Below the pieces are notes generated by a model. The model did not search any database and was not told the DNA's origin. It saw nothing but the letters and a program-made list of their open reading frames with translations. From Taeniopygia guttata (taxonomy: Eukaryota; Chordata; Aves; Passeriformes; Estrildidae), in assembly GCF_048771995.1 (NCBI RefSeq), contig NC_133063.1, forward strand, positions 30,223,810 to 30,287,809: 64,000 nucleotides of DNA, written 5' to 3'. This document shows positions 13,101-26,642 of this stretch, one piece after another; the first letter of the stretch is position 1, and every line of letters begins with the position of its first letter. A program made the position numbers and the translations under genes.

Positions 13101-16100
13101 CAGTTTTTTACTAGGAGGTTAGTCTTTAATAATACAGATTATTTTAAATTTGGATTAAGTAGAAATCAAGATCAGAATGGATTTTTTTTGTGTGTGTAAC
13201 TATAATGGCCAATGGCAGAAAAAAAAATAAGCTAGCACAAGTTAAAATGTGAGGATAAATAACAGCAAAGGTTTGGGATGCATCAAATAATTTAAAATAA
13301 ATGTACATAAAAAGGTCATTTCACTTTTCGAAGATTAGTGGAACTTTAAAAAGAAAACAGAGGAAGTGTTAAGATGCAAAATATTACTTTTGTCCCTTTT
13401 TTTTTCCCTGAAAGGAAGTGAATTGTAAGCCTGGGCTTTTCTAAACAAAAGTCAGACTTACAATAATGACAGCTGAGTACTTGGGAAACATTGACATCAC
13501 ACCTGTGAATGTTTTTGAAAGGTTACAGAACATTACACATCATAAGGTTTCAAAGCCAGACAACATAAAATGAAGAGTGCTAAATGCCACAGAGGCTATA
13601 TGGACATTAGCAGATATTTCATTACATAGTAGATGTGGGAGATCTTTAGTAGTGAAATCTCCAAGGAGTAGTAAGAAGATACCATTTGCCTCTGCTTCTG
13701 TCCTCTTAACCTTTCTGCTCCAAATGAGCAGAAAAAATGAGGCAGGACTTTAGCCAGCATGTATTAGTTAGTCAGTAAGCTTTAAGCTCAGTTCAAATGC
13801 ATGACTGAGAGAGCAAAACTTTACTTGATTTATAACCAAAATTAATTCCACAAGATTCTATTGTAATCAGGTATAACCATATCAGCATTTAAAACAAGTA
13901 ATTGTGTACACATTTTTGGTTCCATGGCATGCAAATTGTCATTATTTTTACTTTGTAAATTAGATAAGAATTTTGCAAATGTCCGTTTCTGTACTTCCCA
14001 ACAAAACCAGAGTTTTCTAACTAAAAAAGAAATCCAATAAAACAAACCAAAAAACAAATAAACAAATATCCTATTTGATGAAGATTTAAATGAAAAATTA
14101 ACAATTTAGTATGCCTCAATGTAACCAAGTATATTCTGGCTTCCTTTAAAGCAAGCATATCCAACACTATTCTACCCAAGATGAAATTAGTAGTTGCTGG
14201 AACAAAGAACATTGTCCAAAAACAATGTCACTGAAGGCATGGCTAGGTAAACAGGTAAAAGTAAAATACATCTACTTATAGACACCACAGTATTATTAAG
14301 CATTTTCAGAAACCTGAGCAACCACTTAAGTATCTGGATGTTGATGTACTTTCCTATATCTGAAGAATTAGAGGAATTCCATATGACATGGTAATCAAGT
14401 CAATATAGATGTTACAAAGACAGAATATGGTATTTGTTGTGCCTGCAGAAACAGCAGGGGTCTAAAATAATTTTGCTCTCTGTCTGTTTTGGGGATATCA
14501 CCTGGGATAACATGAGCTTCTTTTATGCTTTTGAGCTTCTTTATGAGCACTGAGCCAGCTCGATTTTATGAATCATCAGGTGACAGCATCCTTCCACTAT
14601 GATTCTGTACTGGCAAAAGTGTGCCTGAGTGTTTTCCAGGATAAAGCAATTTTCTAGTTTAATAGTAACAAAGATATGTGTAGCTGCAGCCAAGTCTACA
14701 CAGGGGAGAACTGCTGAAACTGCTGTGCAAATGAAAGTGGAAGAGATGCAGGTGACTGTTTTAAACAAGTCTCAGCAGACAAATCAACCAACTTGCTAAA
14801 AACAAGGAAAGGTTACCAAGGAGTAATCTTTAGGCTGATGAAGAGATTTAAGTGTGCTTCTTAGAGTGGCAGCTAATCAGGGAAGATTTTCTAAAGGCAG
14901 TTTGAAATTAAGGAAAGGTGTCAGAGGCAAATGTCTAATGCCTGCCTGACCCATCAACAGTACATCTTAGCCTGAACTATCTCAAAATTACAGAAGCAGA
15001 GGAAAGATATCAAAGCATGACATGGATTTCTCTGAAGTCAGGAGAAAGAGAGAGAAATGAAAGGACACATGGCAATGTAAAAATAATGAACTACAATGAG
15101 CGGTTAACCTGGATTTATACATTTAACCTGGACAAAATGGGTTGGTTTGTTTTTCTATGGGCTTATTTGTTCTTTAGGAATGATAAAAAATAAACTGCCT
15201 TTTACAGAATTGTCAGAACAGGATGCACAAAAGGAAAATTGCTTAGAAAAGTATTAGCTCCTCAGTATTTTATTTGCAAAGAACAGAAGTAATCTGTTTT
15301 CAAATTAAATTTCTACTGAAAGAAAAGGGAAAGAAGAGGACAAACATGCTGTAAAGAGATTTACTATTCAGTATTGACTAACTTACACAATTCAGCTGTG
15401 AATTCTTTCTCAATGTAATCATCCATGTGTTATCAAACCACAAAACAGACGAGAATTTATTTACTTCACAACATTAACCGTACACAAGCTGCAAGCTAAT
15501 TTAGTCTGCCTCCAGGACAGCAACAAAATTATGCAGTTCATCCTCTTATGCAAAAGCAAGAGTAGGAATAAAGGCTGATAGGGCTGATAGTCTAAGGGCA
15601 CAAAGCTAAGCTAATAAATGACCTGCAGAGAATGTGGGCTGCATCACCCTGCAGCCCTACTGAAGTCAAAGAGGGCATCCATGAGGGATTGGGACCACAG
15701 CCTGCCATATGGCTGGAGACACTGATCACAGCCAGGATTTCTCTCTTGCTCATGGTACATCTTTATTACAGTTACAGTGAGGAGGATTTCCTCAGTAAAT
15801 ATGCCTATTGCTCATAGCAAAAACTTCTAGTATATCTATATAAGAGAAATTACAGTGCAAGAACTGTTTCTGTTTCAATTGCCTATTTCCTCATAACGTG
15901 TTTTCAAATCATAATCTATTATTAGAATGAGGAAAGTGATAAATGAAAAAGTGAACAAATTTGCTTTTTCAGTAAATTTTAAGAGCATGTTAAGCTCATG
16001 GGGAAGTGGTCCAATGGTCCACACATGCAAATCAGTATTAAGAAAAAAGGCAGAATCACTTGATAATTTCATGTCCTCAAAGGTCCTAAGGAAGAAAAAG

Positions 16101-16379
16101 TCAATTTTTCTAAAAGCAACCACACGGAGATTTACATACACTTGACTTACTGAAATGCCATAAATAAAAGTGAAATTCTTTGCTTCCCAGTAAATGCAAT
16201 ACTGGGAATACAATGCAATTCTTTTCACCTATATCCAACAATATCACCAGCATTTTAAAATTTATTTTGTTTTTTGTTTCCTTTCTGCTATTGGAAAGAA
16301 AAAGTAAATAAAAAAGCAACTCATTTCAGTTCTGTTCTCACCCTTTTTGCTTTCACCACTAAGGGAAAAGATCACTTTT
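10105..16379. other. intergenic, nothing recognised
   Basis: AT-rich intergenic DNA. The longest open frame, 15875-16228 on the minus strand (117 codons), gives a product I cannot assign and is overlapped by an open frame on the plus strand (15927-16145), so neither is convincing. No exon, RNA gene or mobile element was recognised apart from the CAA-rich tract listed separately. Confidence 0.5.
11621..11652. repeat. (CAA)n / A-rich simple repeat
   Basis: A short run of CAA trinucleotides ends in eleven or more A residues. Confidence 0.9.
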
Positions 16380-16603
16380 CACAGAGTCATCACAGAATAG
16401 CCTGACTTAGAAAGGACCCACAAGGATCATTAAGTCCATATTCTGGCCCTGCACAGCACCATGTGCCTGAGATCATTGTCCAAATGCCTCTTGAATTCTG
16501 CCAGGCTGGGACTATGACCACTTCCCTGGGGTGCCTATTCCAGTGCCCAACCACTCTCTGAAGATCATTACTCTAGTACCCAACCTAAACTTTCCCTGAC
16601 AGA
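16380..16603 (-). mobile_element. CR1 LINE, 3' fragment, reverse orientation
   Basis: Reading the plus strand, the segment opens with the reverse complement of the CR1 terminal repeat (ACAGAGTCATCACAGAATAG, 16381-16400). It continues with phrases typical of the antisense end of CR1: CACCATGTGCCTGAGATCAT (16458-16477), TTCTGCCAGGCTGGGACTAT (16496-16515) and CACTTCCCTGGGG (16520-16532). It is a 5'-truncated copy containing the end of ORF2 and the 3' UTR, with many stops and small indels. Confidence 0.9.
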
Positions 16604-18710
16604 GAGAAGGTTTATTGAAAAACTAACTTTTCATGTTTTTCATCAAGACCGATTTGACAGATATATTGTTTTACCACATTTCTCCTGTCCTTCTTGAGTG
16701 CACCCATTCTGAAGTCTGTGACATTCTCAGTCTGGTTAAAGAAGAACCAACAGTTATCACCTCATAAATATATAATATTCAAAGCATATGCATCATTCAT
16801 TTTTAGACATCATAAACTTTTTCAAACTATATTTCTTTCAAACTATGCTCTTTTCCCAAATCTCTCGTTTAGAACAAGAAGCATCAAAAGTTCAGATTTA
16901 ACAGTTATGATTCAATAACACATTTTATTTTTATTACTAAACACTTAGATACTATGAATAGTGATATGCAACAAATTATTTTTCTAGATTTGGTTTGGTT
17001 TGGTTTTTTAATCTCAATATATACAAAAGTATTTATTTAAATTCTTATATTCAGTTGCTGAGAATGACCTATAATGAAAGAAAGTTGCTAGACATTCTTC
17101 ATCTTCCTGAAATATAAATGTTTATGAAATTGTCGCTAAGGCTTTATTATTCTTTAACAATGTAACATAAAAACTATTCTAGAGGATATGGAAGCAATTT
17201 CACAGGGCAAGGAACAATAATGTATAAGAAAGGCAATGAACAATTGTTAGAAATTGTAGTTTAAAATATTAAATATGATTAACAGTTCATATTATGCAGT
17301 TTAGACTGGTTCACATACTGTATTCCAATTGTGAGCCACTTTATATATCTTGTATTTCACTGGCATTTATTACTCAAAACAGCCAAATCTCAAGTAAAAG
17401 CTTCCCTTTGGAAAGCAAAAATATTTTTATTAACAGCTACAAGGGAAAATTTGCAAAAAGAGGGCACACTAAACATTGGTCCAAGGACACAACAAGGTCC
17501 AGAAAAAGCCATTCACCCATCCTTCTCATACGGGTAAATTTCACTCAGCTCTTGATATGAAGAAAAGGTAATGAGATGCCAATTATTATCTCAGGCTGTA
17601 TAGGAAAGGGTGAAGATTTATTGATGTTCTCAGACATGATGAAGATTATCTGAACTGCCCAGAATGCTGGTACTCAAGCTGCCTTCTTGAATTCAGGCCT
17701 TCTCTGCCAGAAAAAAAATCCAATTTCAGTAGAGAAATGCAGTATAATCACAGGTGAGAAATTCTAGGCCACGTCTCAGAGCACATATATCACATCCTCA
17801 TCTTAGGAGTGGTAGAGCAAAATCCAATTACATATAGATTGTACAGCACAGTAAGTATCTTTGCCATAATAACAAACCTTTTAATTGCATGATAGTTGTA
17901 TATTTGATCTTTGCTTACAAGATAATGAATTATTTCAGATCCAAGTAACAGGCTATAAATTCCTTAAATTCATACAAATCCATTCTCAGCTGAGTTAACA
18001 CAAACTGAATTAAATGTCAATGCATGGATGATAATTATTCATTTTTCTGGGCTTGTTTTTAAATTCATATGCATGAAATAAAAGGCTTTTTTCTAGCAAG
18101 TGCTTTGTTAACTGGGCTAGGTTCTTCAGTGCATCAAAAATATTACCTAGCATGCTGCAGCACATTGGTTTTTCAATCTAGGAAATTCTTATATAATATA
18201 ATTACTTAATTCTATCAATTAAGCACAAGTAGCTGTATCTATCAGCATAATAAGATTACAAGGCTTTTTTGTAATGCAAATGAGCTAGAGCCTTTTAAAC
18301 CCATCACTAAAACTTTCATTGAAAGACATGACAGTGACCAGGGAGCCTAAGTCTACTGTTTCCTGCACCCTTTCCAGAGCAGAGATTAGGACTAGAAAAC
18401 TGGGCATTGAAAGGCTAGCTTTGACAAATTCTTTCACTAGTTTAAAACCTATTTTTGGTAAAAGGCTTTATCTTCCCTGGGGCCAAGTAATTTCTTCAAA
18501 AGGCAAAGGAACATAAAATGCCTTGTACAGAGCCATGCTCAGGTCAGCAAAGTCCGCCACTTGAAATGCTCTCAAGCTGTTCCTACCTCTTTTAACATCA
18601 AAATTTTCAGAGATTTTTTTTCTCCTTAAACTTGGCCCCTAAACAACATGTGTACATGTAGCCAGCTACAGCAGAGTCCTTCAAATGGTTGAATGGCAAT
18701 ATATGGTAAT
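16604..18710. other. intergenic; possible conserved non-coding block at 17900-18310
   Basis: No gene recognised. The AT-rich interval 17900-18310 contains several TAATTA/ATTA-type homeodomain core sites, palindromic ATGCAT and CATATGCATG strings, and an octamer ATGCAAAT at 18274-18281. It has few simple repeats, a texture often seen in conserved non-coding elements, but conservation cannot be judged from one sequence. Confidence 0.35.
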
Positions 18711-18976
18711 GAAATTGTGGAGTTGTGTTATTATATGTTTTACCACATTTGTATTATGCATAAGTTCGTTCCATGTACCCCCCGCGCTCTGTAACAACCC
18801 CCCCCGGTCTTCCCATCTCTCCCCGCGGTTTGTTGTCCCCGAGAAATTGCAAAGTCACTGTGTTTACCCCCAGATGCCTGTCTGTCACTCGGGATCCCTC
18901 CCCCCAACCTAGAATCTTCTACCCGGAAAGCCGGGGGATAGGCAGACGACCTGGGACCCTCCACCTGTCCACCCCC

Positions 18977-19066
18977 CATTGGATGTACCCCTGCACCCCA
19001 CTGTCCTCAGACCCCCCGTGGCATTACCCCATTGGCTGCCCCAGTTTTCCCCTGTCCTGTACTTAA
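18977..19066 (+). promoter_or_regulatory. LTR promoter elements (inverted CCAAT boxes, TATA-like box)
   Basis: Two ATTGG motifs (inverted CCAAT) at 18977-18981 and 19031-19035 precede TACTTAA at 19060-19066, about 200 bp ahead of the LTR poly-A signal. The order and spacing fit a retroviral U3 promoter. Activity is not known. Confidence 0.5.
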
Positions 19067-19265
19067 TCCGCGGGCGCGGAACGCCCGCCGCTTTCTCCTG
19101 GCGGGCACCCGCGCGTTGCCGCCGCCCCGCCCGAGCAGCCGCCGCTTCTCCCGGCCGGCTCCGGCGCGCACCGCTCCGCCCCGCCCGCGGCGGCAGCGCG
19201 GCACAGACAAACACCGGCGCGGCAAGCCGTGGCCCCTTCGATTATTGCTCTCCCCGTTGGGTTGC

Positions 19266-19271
19266 AATAAA
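19266..19271 (+). promoter_or_regulatory. LTR poly-A signal AATAAA
   Basis: Canonical AATAAA in the R region of the GC-rich solo LTR. It sets the orientation of the element as plus. Confidence 0.7.
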
Positions 19272-19467
19272 ACGGAATTCTGCCCCCCGGAGAAAAGACT
19301 CTCTCCTTTTATTTCGCCGTGGGACTCGCTGCTTGCTCTCAGACCCACACAGCCCCGCCCGAAGCCCGCGAGGGCTCAGCGGGAGGAACGGAAGATTTGC
19401 CTGCGCTCCCCTTTCCCCCCAGAGCTAGCTGGGATAAGGGGGGGGAAAGAGAGCATACCGCAGAAAT

Positions 19468-22400
19468 TATTGCATATATCTAGCTCCTGCATATCATCCT
19501 AAAACTGCGTCCAGAAGGTCCTCTCAGTCAATGTTGGGTGCCAGCTTTGCCTGTTTACTCTACCTCATGCTTCTCCTCCAGCCCTTCTATCTACTGAAAA
19601 ACAATTGTAACTGGCCTTTTAATTTCCCCTGTTTTAACTGTTAAGTGATAAATTATCTATCAGGGAAGAATTTTCTAACCCCATAAATTTACTGACTCAT
19701 TCCATGAAGCAAAATATTATTTATGTGTCAAGGGAAAAAAAAAAAAAAAAAAAAAAAAAAAGTCAAAGGTTTAAAATACTGATAAATACATCTTTAAAGT
19801 TAAAGAAATATTTTTAAAATCCCAAACATACACTCCTTGTTATGCAAAACAATAATTTGAAGTAAATAATTTCAAATATCAGCATGCAAAAATAACTTCA
19901 AATTTATTTTCTTCTTCCTGTCTTTTAAAAGGTTTGCATGCCAATATACAAAACCACATGGAATCTCTCTGAATGCCATGGAAAGGTCATGGAATCTATC
20001 ATAATGTGATTCTCTTTCAAAATCAAGGCGTCAAACAGAGCAAATATCTGGTACAAATTAAAGACTAAAGTCAATCAAGTGACATGAACTGTGTGGTACT
20101 TCTGAATGCATAGCTGAAGTCAGTCTCCTTGGTTTGCTTTTAGTAATAAATTCACTACAAAACTCAGGAAGAGCAAACCCTGTATACAGATTGCTGAGAT
20201 TAGAAAAAAAAAAATTCCAAATATCAGAATGCTTGAATCCTAAATTTTGGAGGTAAATCACATATAGACCAGTGGATCTGATATCCACCTGCAGATCTAT
20301 TAAGCAAGCCCATAGACCTTTGGATGTCTATCAATATAGATAGAACTCAGACCCTTTTCCTGTGAAAGAAACATTCTACAAGAGAGAAATTTGATCTTAC
20401 TTGTGTAAGACATTGTGTCCCTCCAAACGCCAAGGAGTTAAATCATACTTGGGAGTGCACTCTAATGAAGCTTCATGTTAATGAAGGACAATCAGGATCT
20501 GGAGCACCTTTTTAAAAAAGCCTCATGGCCCACTGGACATGAGTATAACAAAACATACATAACCATGCTACACAGATTGTTCAAGACACTTCATATTAGC
20601 TAACTCGAAACAGAGCTAGTTCTAGCATCAAACATATTTTAGTGTCTTGCCAAGTCCTGGCTATTTGGCGATATACCAGCCTCAGCTTTCAGCAGGCAAA
20701 TCCAAGTACCGTACATTTGGTGTGTGTCTCGGATCCTTTCATAAACACAGTGACCACAAGCAGTATCTAGTCTTCTGTTTTACCATACTGTTGCCAGGAT
20801 ATCTCTACATTGTTGGTGGGATGCAGTTTACAAGGGCTAATTTCCCTCCATTTGAAAACCCACAATTCAGACAAACAGTCCAAGCCTCTTTTCCCATCAA
20901 AGCTGAGGACATTCTCCCTAAACAAGCCCAGCTCAGTTTTCTTCCCAATTACCCTAAGTATCGTCTAATTTAGAACAAGTTTTCTTACCTTCCCACCCCA
21001 GTTGACATCTCACTAGATTATTTTGCCCTAACCTCCTCTCTAATTCTGTTCCTAAATTTTATTGCCTTTCCTTTGCTCTCTTTGACCCTGGGTGCTGAAC
21101 ATAATACCACTCTATGCAGCAGGAAAGGGGTCATGCTTAAATTGCCAACCTCTCTTCACTCTAGTATCATTTTAAAGAAAATCATCCTAGTCATAAGCAG
21201 TCATTGATAAAAGTAAACTGGCTTTCTGGAAAATACTCAGAACTAGGAAAAACCTTCCATGAATACAGTCATTATCAAGTCTCCCTTAAAAATGTCCACT
21301 TGCAGCAGTTCAAAAGACAAATCTGGACAGATTTTTACAGTTGCACCAAAACTCAGACACCTGACAGAGTTCAGGTTCCCAGCGCAAAGCCTGGAGATGC
21401 GGTGGCATTTTCAGGAAAGACACCATAAGTTTCCTATTTGATGTAAGGTAACAAGCACAGTTTTTTCCTGTCCTCATGATCAGAAACAATTCAGCCATTT
21501 GGGGTTACCAGGAAAAAAGAGGCCAAAAACACTTACCTATCATAGAAACCCCACAGCCTAACTGTGGCAGACATGTAAATAATAAGCAACCTGGAACAGT
21601 CCTGTGAGAGGCTGGACAAATACAGCAATTTATAGAGCTTGAATTCTAAATAGCAAATGCAGCAAGCCACATGACAAAGGCCAAACAGCCTGAAACCTGA
21701 GAGAGCTCTGTGGCACAGCAGGATATGACCATGCAGTGACAGCTAGAATAGGTCCTGAGCACAGCTAAACATCTGAATCAATAAAGTGCTCAGTATTTTC
21801 TGCCCAGCCCTCTTCACAGCTGTTCCATGAGTCACCATTGAGGTGTCCCCTCAATAAATGCCGTGCCACAAGCACACCCCAGCAGAGCCTTCCATCTCAC
21901 ACAGATTCTGATATACTTTTACATGCTCTGCAGATTAGGGATGAGACAAGATTATTACCTGTCCCAAGTACTCAGGAGGCTGCAGACAGAAAGGCAGGCA
22001 ATAACAACCTGTCAGCTGCATCAGCCCCTCTCCGCTACCATGCTTTTTATCAGTTTCTTTATCAATCTTCATACTCTTTAACAGCCTTTTCTTCTTATAA
22101 TTAGAGTTTTCCCCACTCTTCAGCCTGCTCATTCCCAGGAAATAGCTCTCAGCTCTCTTCCTTATGGTGTGTACAAGCTCAGACTTTCTCCAGGATACAG
22201 TACTGCGGCCTCAGAGCACTGTGTGAGAGAATGAATCTGCTCCTGGCTCCAGAAACTCTCAGTGACAGCCAGCCTCCCATTCCAGCATGACACAACAGGC
22301 TAGAAGGGACTTCTAGCCTTCTTCTCAAGCCCATCCACTCATTAATGGTGACAACCATGTAAGAGCAGAAGAAATTCCTCCTCTAATCATTCTGCCTTCA

Positions 22401-25400
22401 CAATTTCATTTTTTAAATATATATTATTGAATGTTGAGAGTTATTTCACATATTTTGTGCATATACCAGAACAGCTGTAATTTGCATTACAAAATTTGAT
22501 TTTCCATTACTAAGAAATAATAAGAATAAAATATTAATAAAAGTTTTTAATTTACTCATTTTTTTGTTACTAATGGGCACTGAAGCAAATATAAAAGAGA
22601 ATGAGGAACAGATTAAAGCAGTACATTATGTTGACTAATTTAAGTTCTTGGACAATAAAGAAAATTGAAGTCAGCCTTACGTTTTAATTTTGGTTTTGGG
22701 TTTTTTTTAATAATAAAGGTAAAATGGCTTTCTTAATAAAATTCTTATTAGAGTAAAAGAAGAAATGTTGATAAGAGAAAAAAATATGAAGTTTCACACT
22801 TGCTTTCAAGGTTTTCAACAAACTACGACAGCCCTACAAGACACTATATTCTTTATGACACACACCCTGGGCTTTAAAAAGTCACAGAATTGTGTTTATA
22901 AGGGTATCTCAGTTATAATTTTTTACTAATAAGGATAAAGTGTTGTGGCTACTGTGCTGTATCTGTTAATCCTGCTTAAGCACAGCAGTACAGAATCAGT
23001 GCATTATCCAAGGGCAGTGCAAAGTAACCTGCAGTTACCCAGGTTTTTCAGAATTATTTTCAGCATACTAAGATAAGCTTCTATCGGGGGAAAAGAACAG
23101 AGAAGCAATACACTTTACATTAATTCCTCCAGGGTGAAGCACAAAGTATTTCCCGCATACACTCTTATGATTGCTGTTTGATTGTTCAGTAAATACATAA
23201 AATACTTGGTGTCATTAGGTAACCTGATTTAGGATACATAAATCCTATTACATTATATGTAAGAGAATTATACAGTATAATTAGAATGTGAGTTGTGCAA
23301 ATCCATCATGTAGCACTAAAAAATTTAAGTAAAATTCTTATTAGGAATATGGCAGTTGAGTTCATCTGAGAGCTAAACTTCTTTCTGTAGTTTAAATTTC
23401 TTTCTTAGTCATTCAGAATATAACTTCTTCCCCATCAAATTTTGCTTCTGGATTATTAACTAAGTTTTTATAGTTTTTCAACTAAACAAAATAACTTTTC
23501 CTCTTTGATTTATTGCTCTGAGGCTCAGGAATGCCTAAAGGAATAGAGAGCTGATTTTACCCATGAATTCCTTCTCCATTTTTAAAACCCTTGGACATAC
23601 ATTTCTTTACTTATTTCTTTCCTCAATACCTGTGTAACCAGCACTGACAGTTCAATTCTCAATCTTCCATTTTATAATGTATAGAAAGTAGTAATGTAAT
23701 TATAGCTTGAGAGAAACCAAATTGAAACTAGTAAACCAAAACACCTTTCATCTCAAGCCCAAGGCAACAGTTAAATGTCTTTTGACTAGAGAGGCTGAAA
23801 AAATAAAAGCCATCGGACAAATCAGAAGTCACACTGGAAGTTCTTCAGGAATTTTAATTATATGGGTCCATGTTATATTCCAAAAAAAAGGACTGACTTG
23901 TTTCAGTTTTCACATTTGTGCATTTGTAGAGAAACTACATGAGAAAATAAAAGAATAAGGCACAGGACATGTGCCTTTTAAGTTTTCCCTCCTCATCACC
24001 TTTAAGATTCCCTCTGGAAGAAAGTGAAGGTCAAGTCACAGAAGACAACATCTGAAAAGCACTTTCCTAACTCTCTGATGTCCATAAACTGGAAGTAATG
24101 GTGTGAAGAATCAAGAATAAAGTGCCAGTGCAGAAAGGACTATCTGTTCAGAGAGCAAAGCACCCGTCTGCAGGAGATGTCCAGAACTGACAAACCAGAA
24201 ATAACAGGGTGTGAGATTTCACATTTTCACAAATCCAAAGATGAAATTACCCCATTACAGAAAGGAGTGCAATGTAGCCCAAAGTAAAAAGAAAAAAAAT
24301 CCATTTTGGGTATCACAGGTAATGACAGTATAACTCTGACGCAGAATCTTCTAGGAATTTGACATAATGTTTGGAAAATATATTGCAAATTTTCAACGGT
24401 TTACAGCAAGTCAATATTTAAGTTGGGTTTTCCTTAGACAGTCACGATGCAGTACAAAATATTACGTCAATGGATTGCATTATGTGATTAGAAATTTCCA
24501 AACTTTCTGTATAGTGCATTCTGTCATGCCACAAAGAATTACTGCCAAGTAAGAAAGGGCATCCACCTACTTGATCTCCATTTTTTCACTCCTGGAAAAT
24601 CCAGTAGATCTTACTCCTTGACAGAAGAGTTGTTTTGTATACTGTCTCCTTCCTTACTGTGACTTTCTGAGCCCAGTAATTCTTACAGGGAAAAGAGCTC
24701 AGACATTAACAGGCTACATGACTTGGTCTGAACTTCATAAGCTGCAGCGAGTTTACCCTGTGGCACATGGTCTTAGTGGTCTATTTCCAATCTTTCCTGC
24801 CAGTCCCCATGCTCCAATCCCCTCCAGCTTCTCACCACAGTTTGGGGTTTTTTTGTTAGCCTGCCTTTTCAACATGCAGCCATCACTCCACTAAGCCCCA
24901 AAATGACTCCTTTACTTTTTTCTCCATTTTGCAAGCATTTTTACCTCACTAGGAACTCCTACACCCTGCTGCTGATTTCCAACCATCTTTCTCCCACAAA
25001 ACAACATATACTTTTCCAGAAAATGACAGTGATATGACACAAATAGCCTCCTCCTGGTCAATATTTCCTAGTTAATAAAGCCTGCCGGGTAGTCTTGCTA
25101 AAAAGCCCAAAGAAACCTAAGCTGATAGTTCTTCACTGTATGAGAAAAATAGTGACAGAAATGTCAGATTTTCTGCAAGCTATGACCATGTCTAAGATTA
25201 AAAACAGATGATCCCTTGCAATCATGTTCACATGCTTTAACAAGGCTGTTATTGCACAAAAAAATCATAAGACACTGGCCTAAGCAACCCAAATTAAGCA
25301 CTAGATTAGCATGATCTCAGTTTATCCAAACTTGTTCAGAACATTTTGAAAGATTTTTTGACAAAACGATTGCTTGACAAGTGCTTTCTTCCAGCACATA

Positions 25401-26642
25401 TTGCCTATTCTCCCACAAGTATCATGGTGTTACTTGCATTTTTGCATAACTTAAAGGAATGCTGGCATGGGCTTATGGCTGATAAAATCCTAATAGTGAA
25501 ATCAGTTGATCTACCAATGCACAAACATGGAATAGCAGCCTGTGCCTCCCTCACACCAGACTGTGGTGACAAAGTTTTGCATACTACTGCATACTGTAAT
25601 ACAGCCAAACCCAAATTAAATGCATTGCAAGAACTGCTTGTGCCATTAAACTAAACTCAGAACAGTTTTACAAGAATATAAGTCAATGTTGTTATTTTCT
25701 AATTTGCAGCTTTTTCTAGTCCAGAAACTAGAAACAGCTGTAACTTGGGCACCAGTAAGAAAAAACCCACAAACATTTCTTGGAAGTGTAAGTTTTAGTA
25801 GTACTTTGTGTAGAACATGTATTTCTAACTTTTTCCCATGTAATCATATAACAAACATCTTACAATAAACATCAATCAATAATTAAAGTCTACCAGAAAC
25901 AAGTTCTAACTAAGGTGAAAGAAAAGAACAAACTCTAAAGATGAGATTCTACTTTGATATTGTACACTAAATACTTCTTGAAAGAAGGTTAGTAGGCAAA
26001 TGGCTGATAGTAAAAGCCACATCTAGGAAATGGAAATGGATTCAAGAGTGAAAGCAGGAATTCAAAGGAATTCACAATATACTGCTAAGAAGGAGCCAGA
26101 GTACCAAATTGTTCTTTTAAAAAAATGCAAATAGCATCCCATTAATGGCTAGCCCTATTATAATACCACAGCTCTGTGCCCTTGATACAAATTGAACATA
26201 GTGGTTTGAGCATCCTTCACAGGGCTCAGACAAAATAGCATGGAAAATGAAGGGCTGTAAAAATGATAAAGTGATAATTCGAAGCACCTGTGACTGAAGA
26301 TGCATAAACAATAGTAAAATGGCTTAAGAAATGTCAGCTGACAAGTAACTGTGAAGCAAAGAGAGAGGAGGAAAAACTTTAAAAATATGACATTGTCTTT
26401 CTTTGGTTCTCATTGTAGGGACTCAAGTGCTCCAGATACAGCTGTACTCCTTCAAGTCTGAGAACACACTCTAAGAGTTGATAAATATCATTGAAGTCAA
26501 AAAACCAGATTCACTAACCTAGGTATTATTTAATCAGGAGGAAAAAAGAAAACATGTAAGTCTGATACAGGATTGTTTTAAACCAATTCTGTCCAAAAAC
26601 AAACACAACTTACCTTGTAATTAAACATATACAACTCATCAA
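19468..26642. other. intergenic, nothing recognised
   Basis: Seven kilobases of mostly AT-rich DNA. Frames such as 20647-20973 (108 codons, plus) and 25346-25654 (102 codons, plus) give products I cannot place; the second is overlapped by an open frame on the other strand. No splice-site-bounded exon, RNA gene or mobile element was recognised. Confidence 0.5.
19735..19761. repeat. poly-A run of 27
   Basis: Uninterrupted A homopolymer. No retroposed gene body with a poly-A signal was recognised directly upstream, so it is listed as a simple repeat and not as the tail of a processed pseudogene. Confidence 0.9.

Larger units (their letters stand above)
18716..19462 (+). mobile_element. solo LTR, GC-rich, ERVL-like
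   Basis: This 747-bp element starts TG and ends CA, with a short imperfect inverted terminus (TGTGG / CCGCA), and sits between GAAAT duplications. The internal order fits a plus-strand LTR: a U3-like part with CCAAT boxes in reverse (ATTGG at 18977-18981 and 19031-19035), a TATA-like TACTTAA (19060-19066), a strongly CpG-rich leader (about 19065-19220), a poly-A signal AATAAA (19266-19271) and a pyrimidine-rich U5. No primer-binding site or retroviral coding sequence lies on either side, so it is a solo LTR left by recombination between two LTRs. Open frames across it on both strands are by-products of its GC content. Confidence 0.85.
18711..19467 (+). repeat. 5-bp target-site duplication GAAAT bounding the LTR
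   Basis: GAAAT at 18711-18715 and again at 19463-19467 immediately flanks an element that starts TGTGG and ends CCGCA. The duplication fixes both ends of the insertion. A 5-bp duplication is what ERVL-type elements usually make. Confidence 0.8.

Noticed and set aside
18740..19502. Cluster of overlapping Arg/Pro-rich frames on both strands (up to 156 codons)
   Set aside because: They lie inside the GC-rich solo LTR, where stops are rare on both strands; no domain and no retroviral gene.
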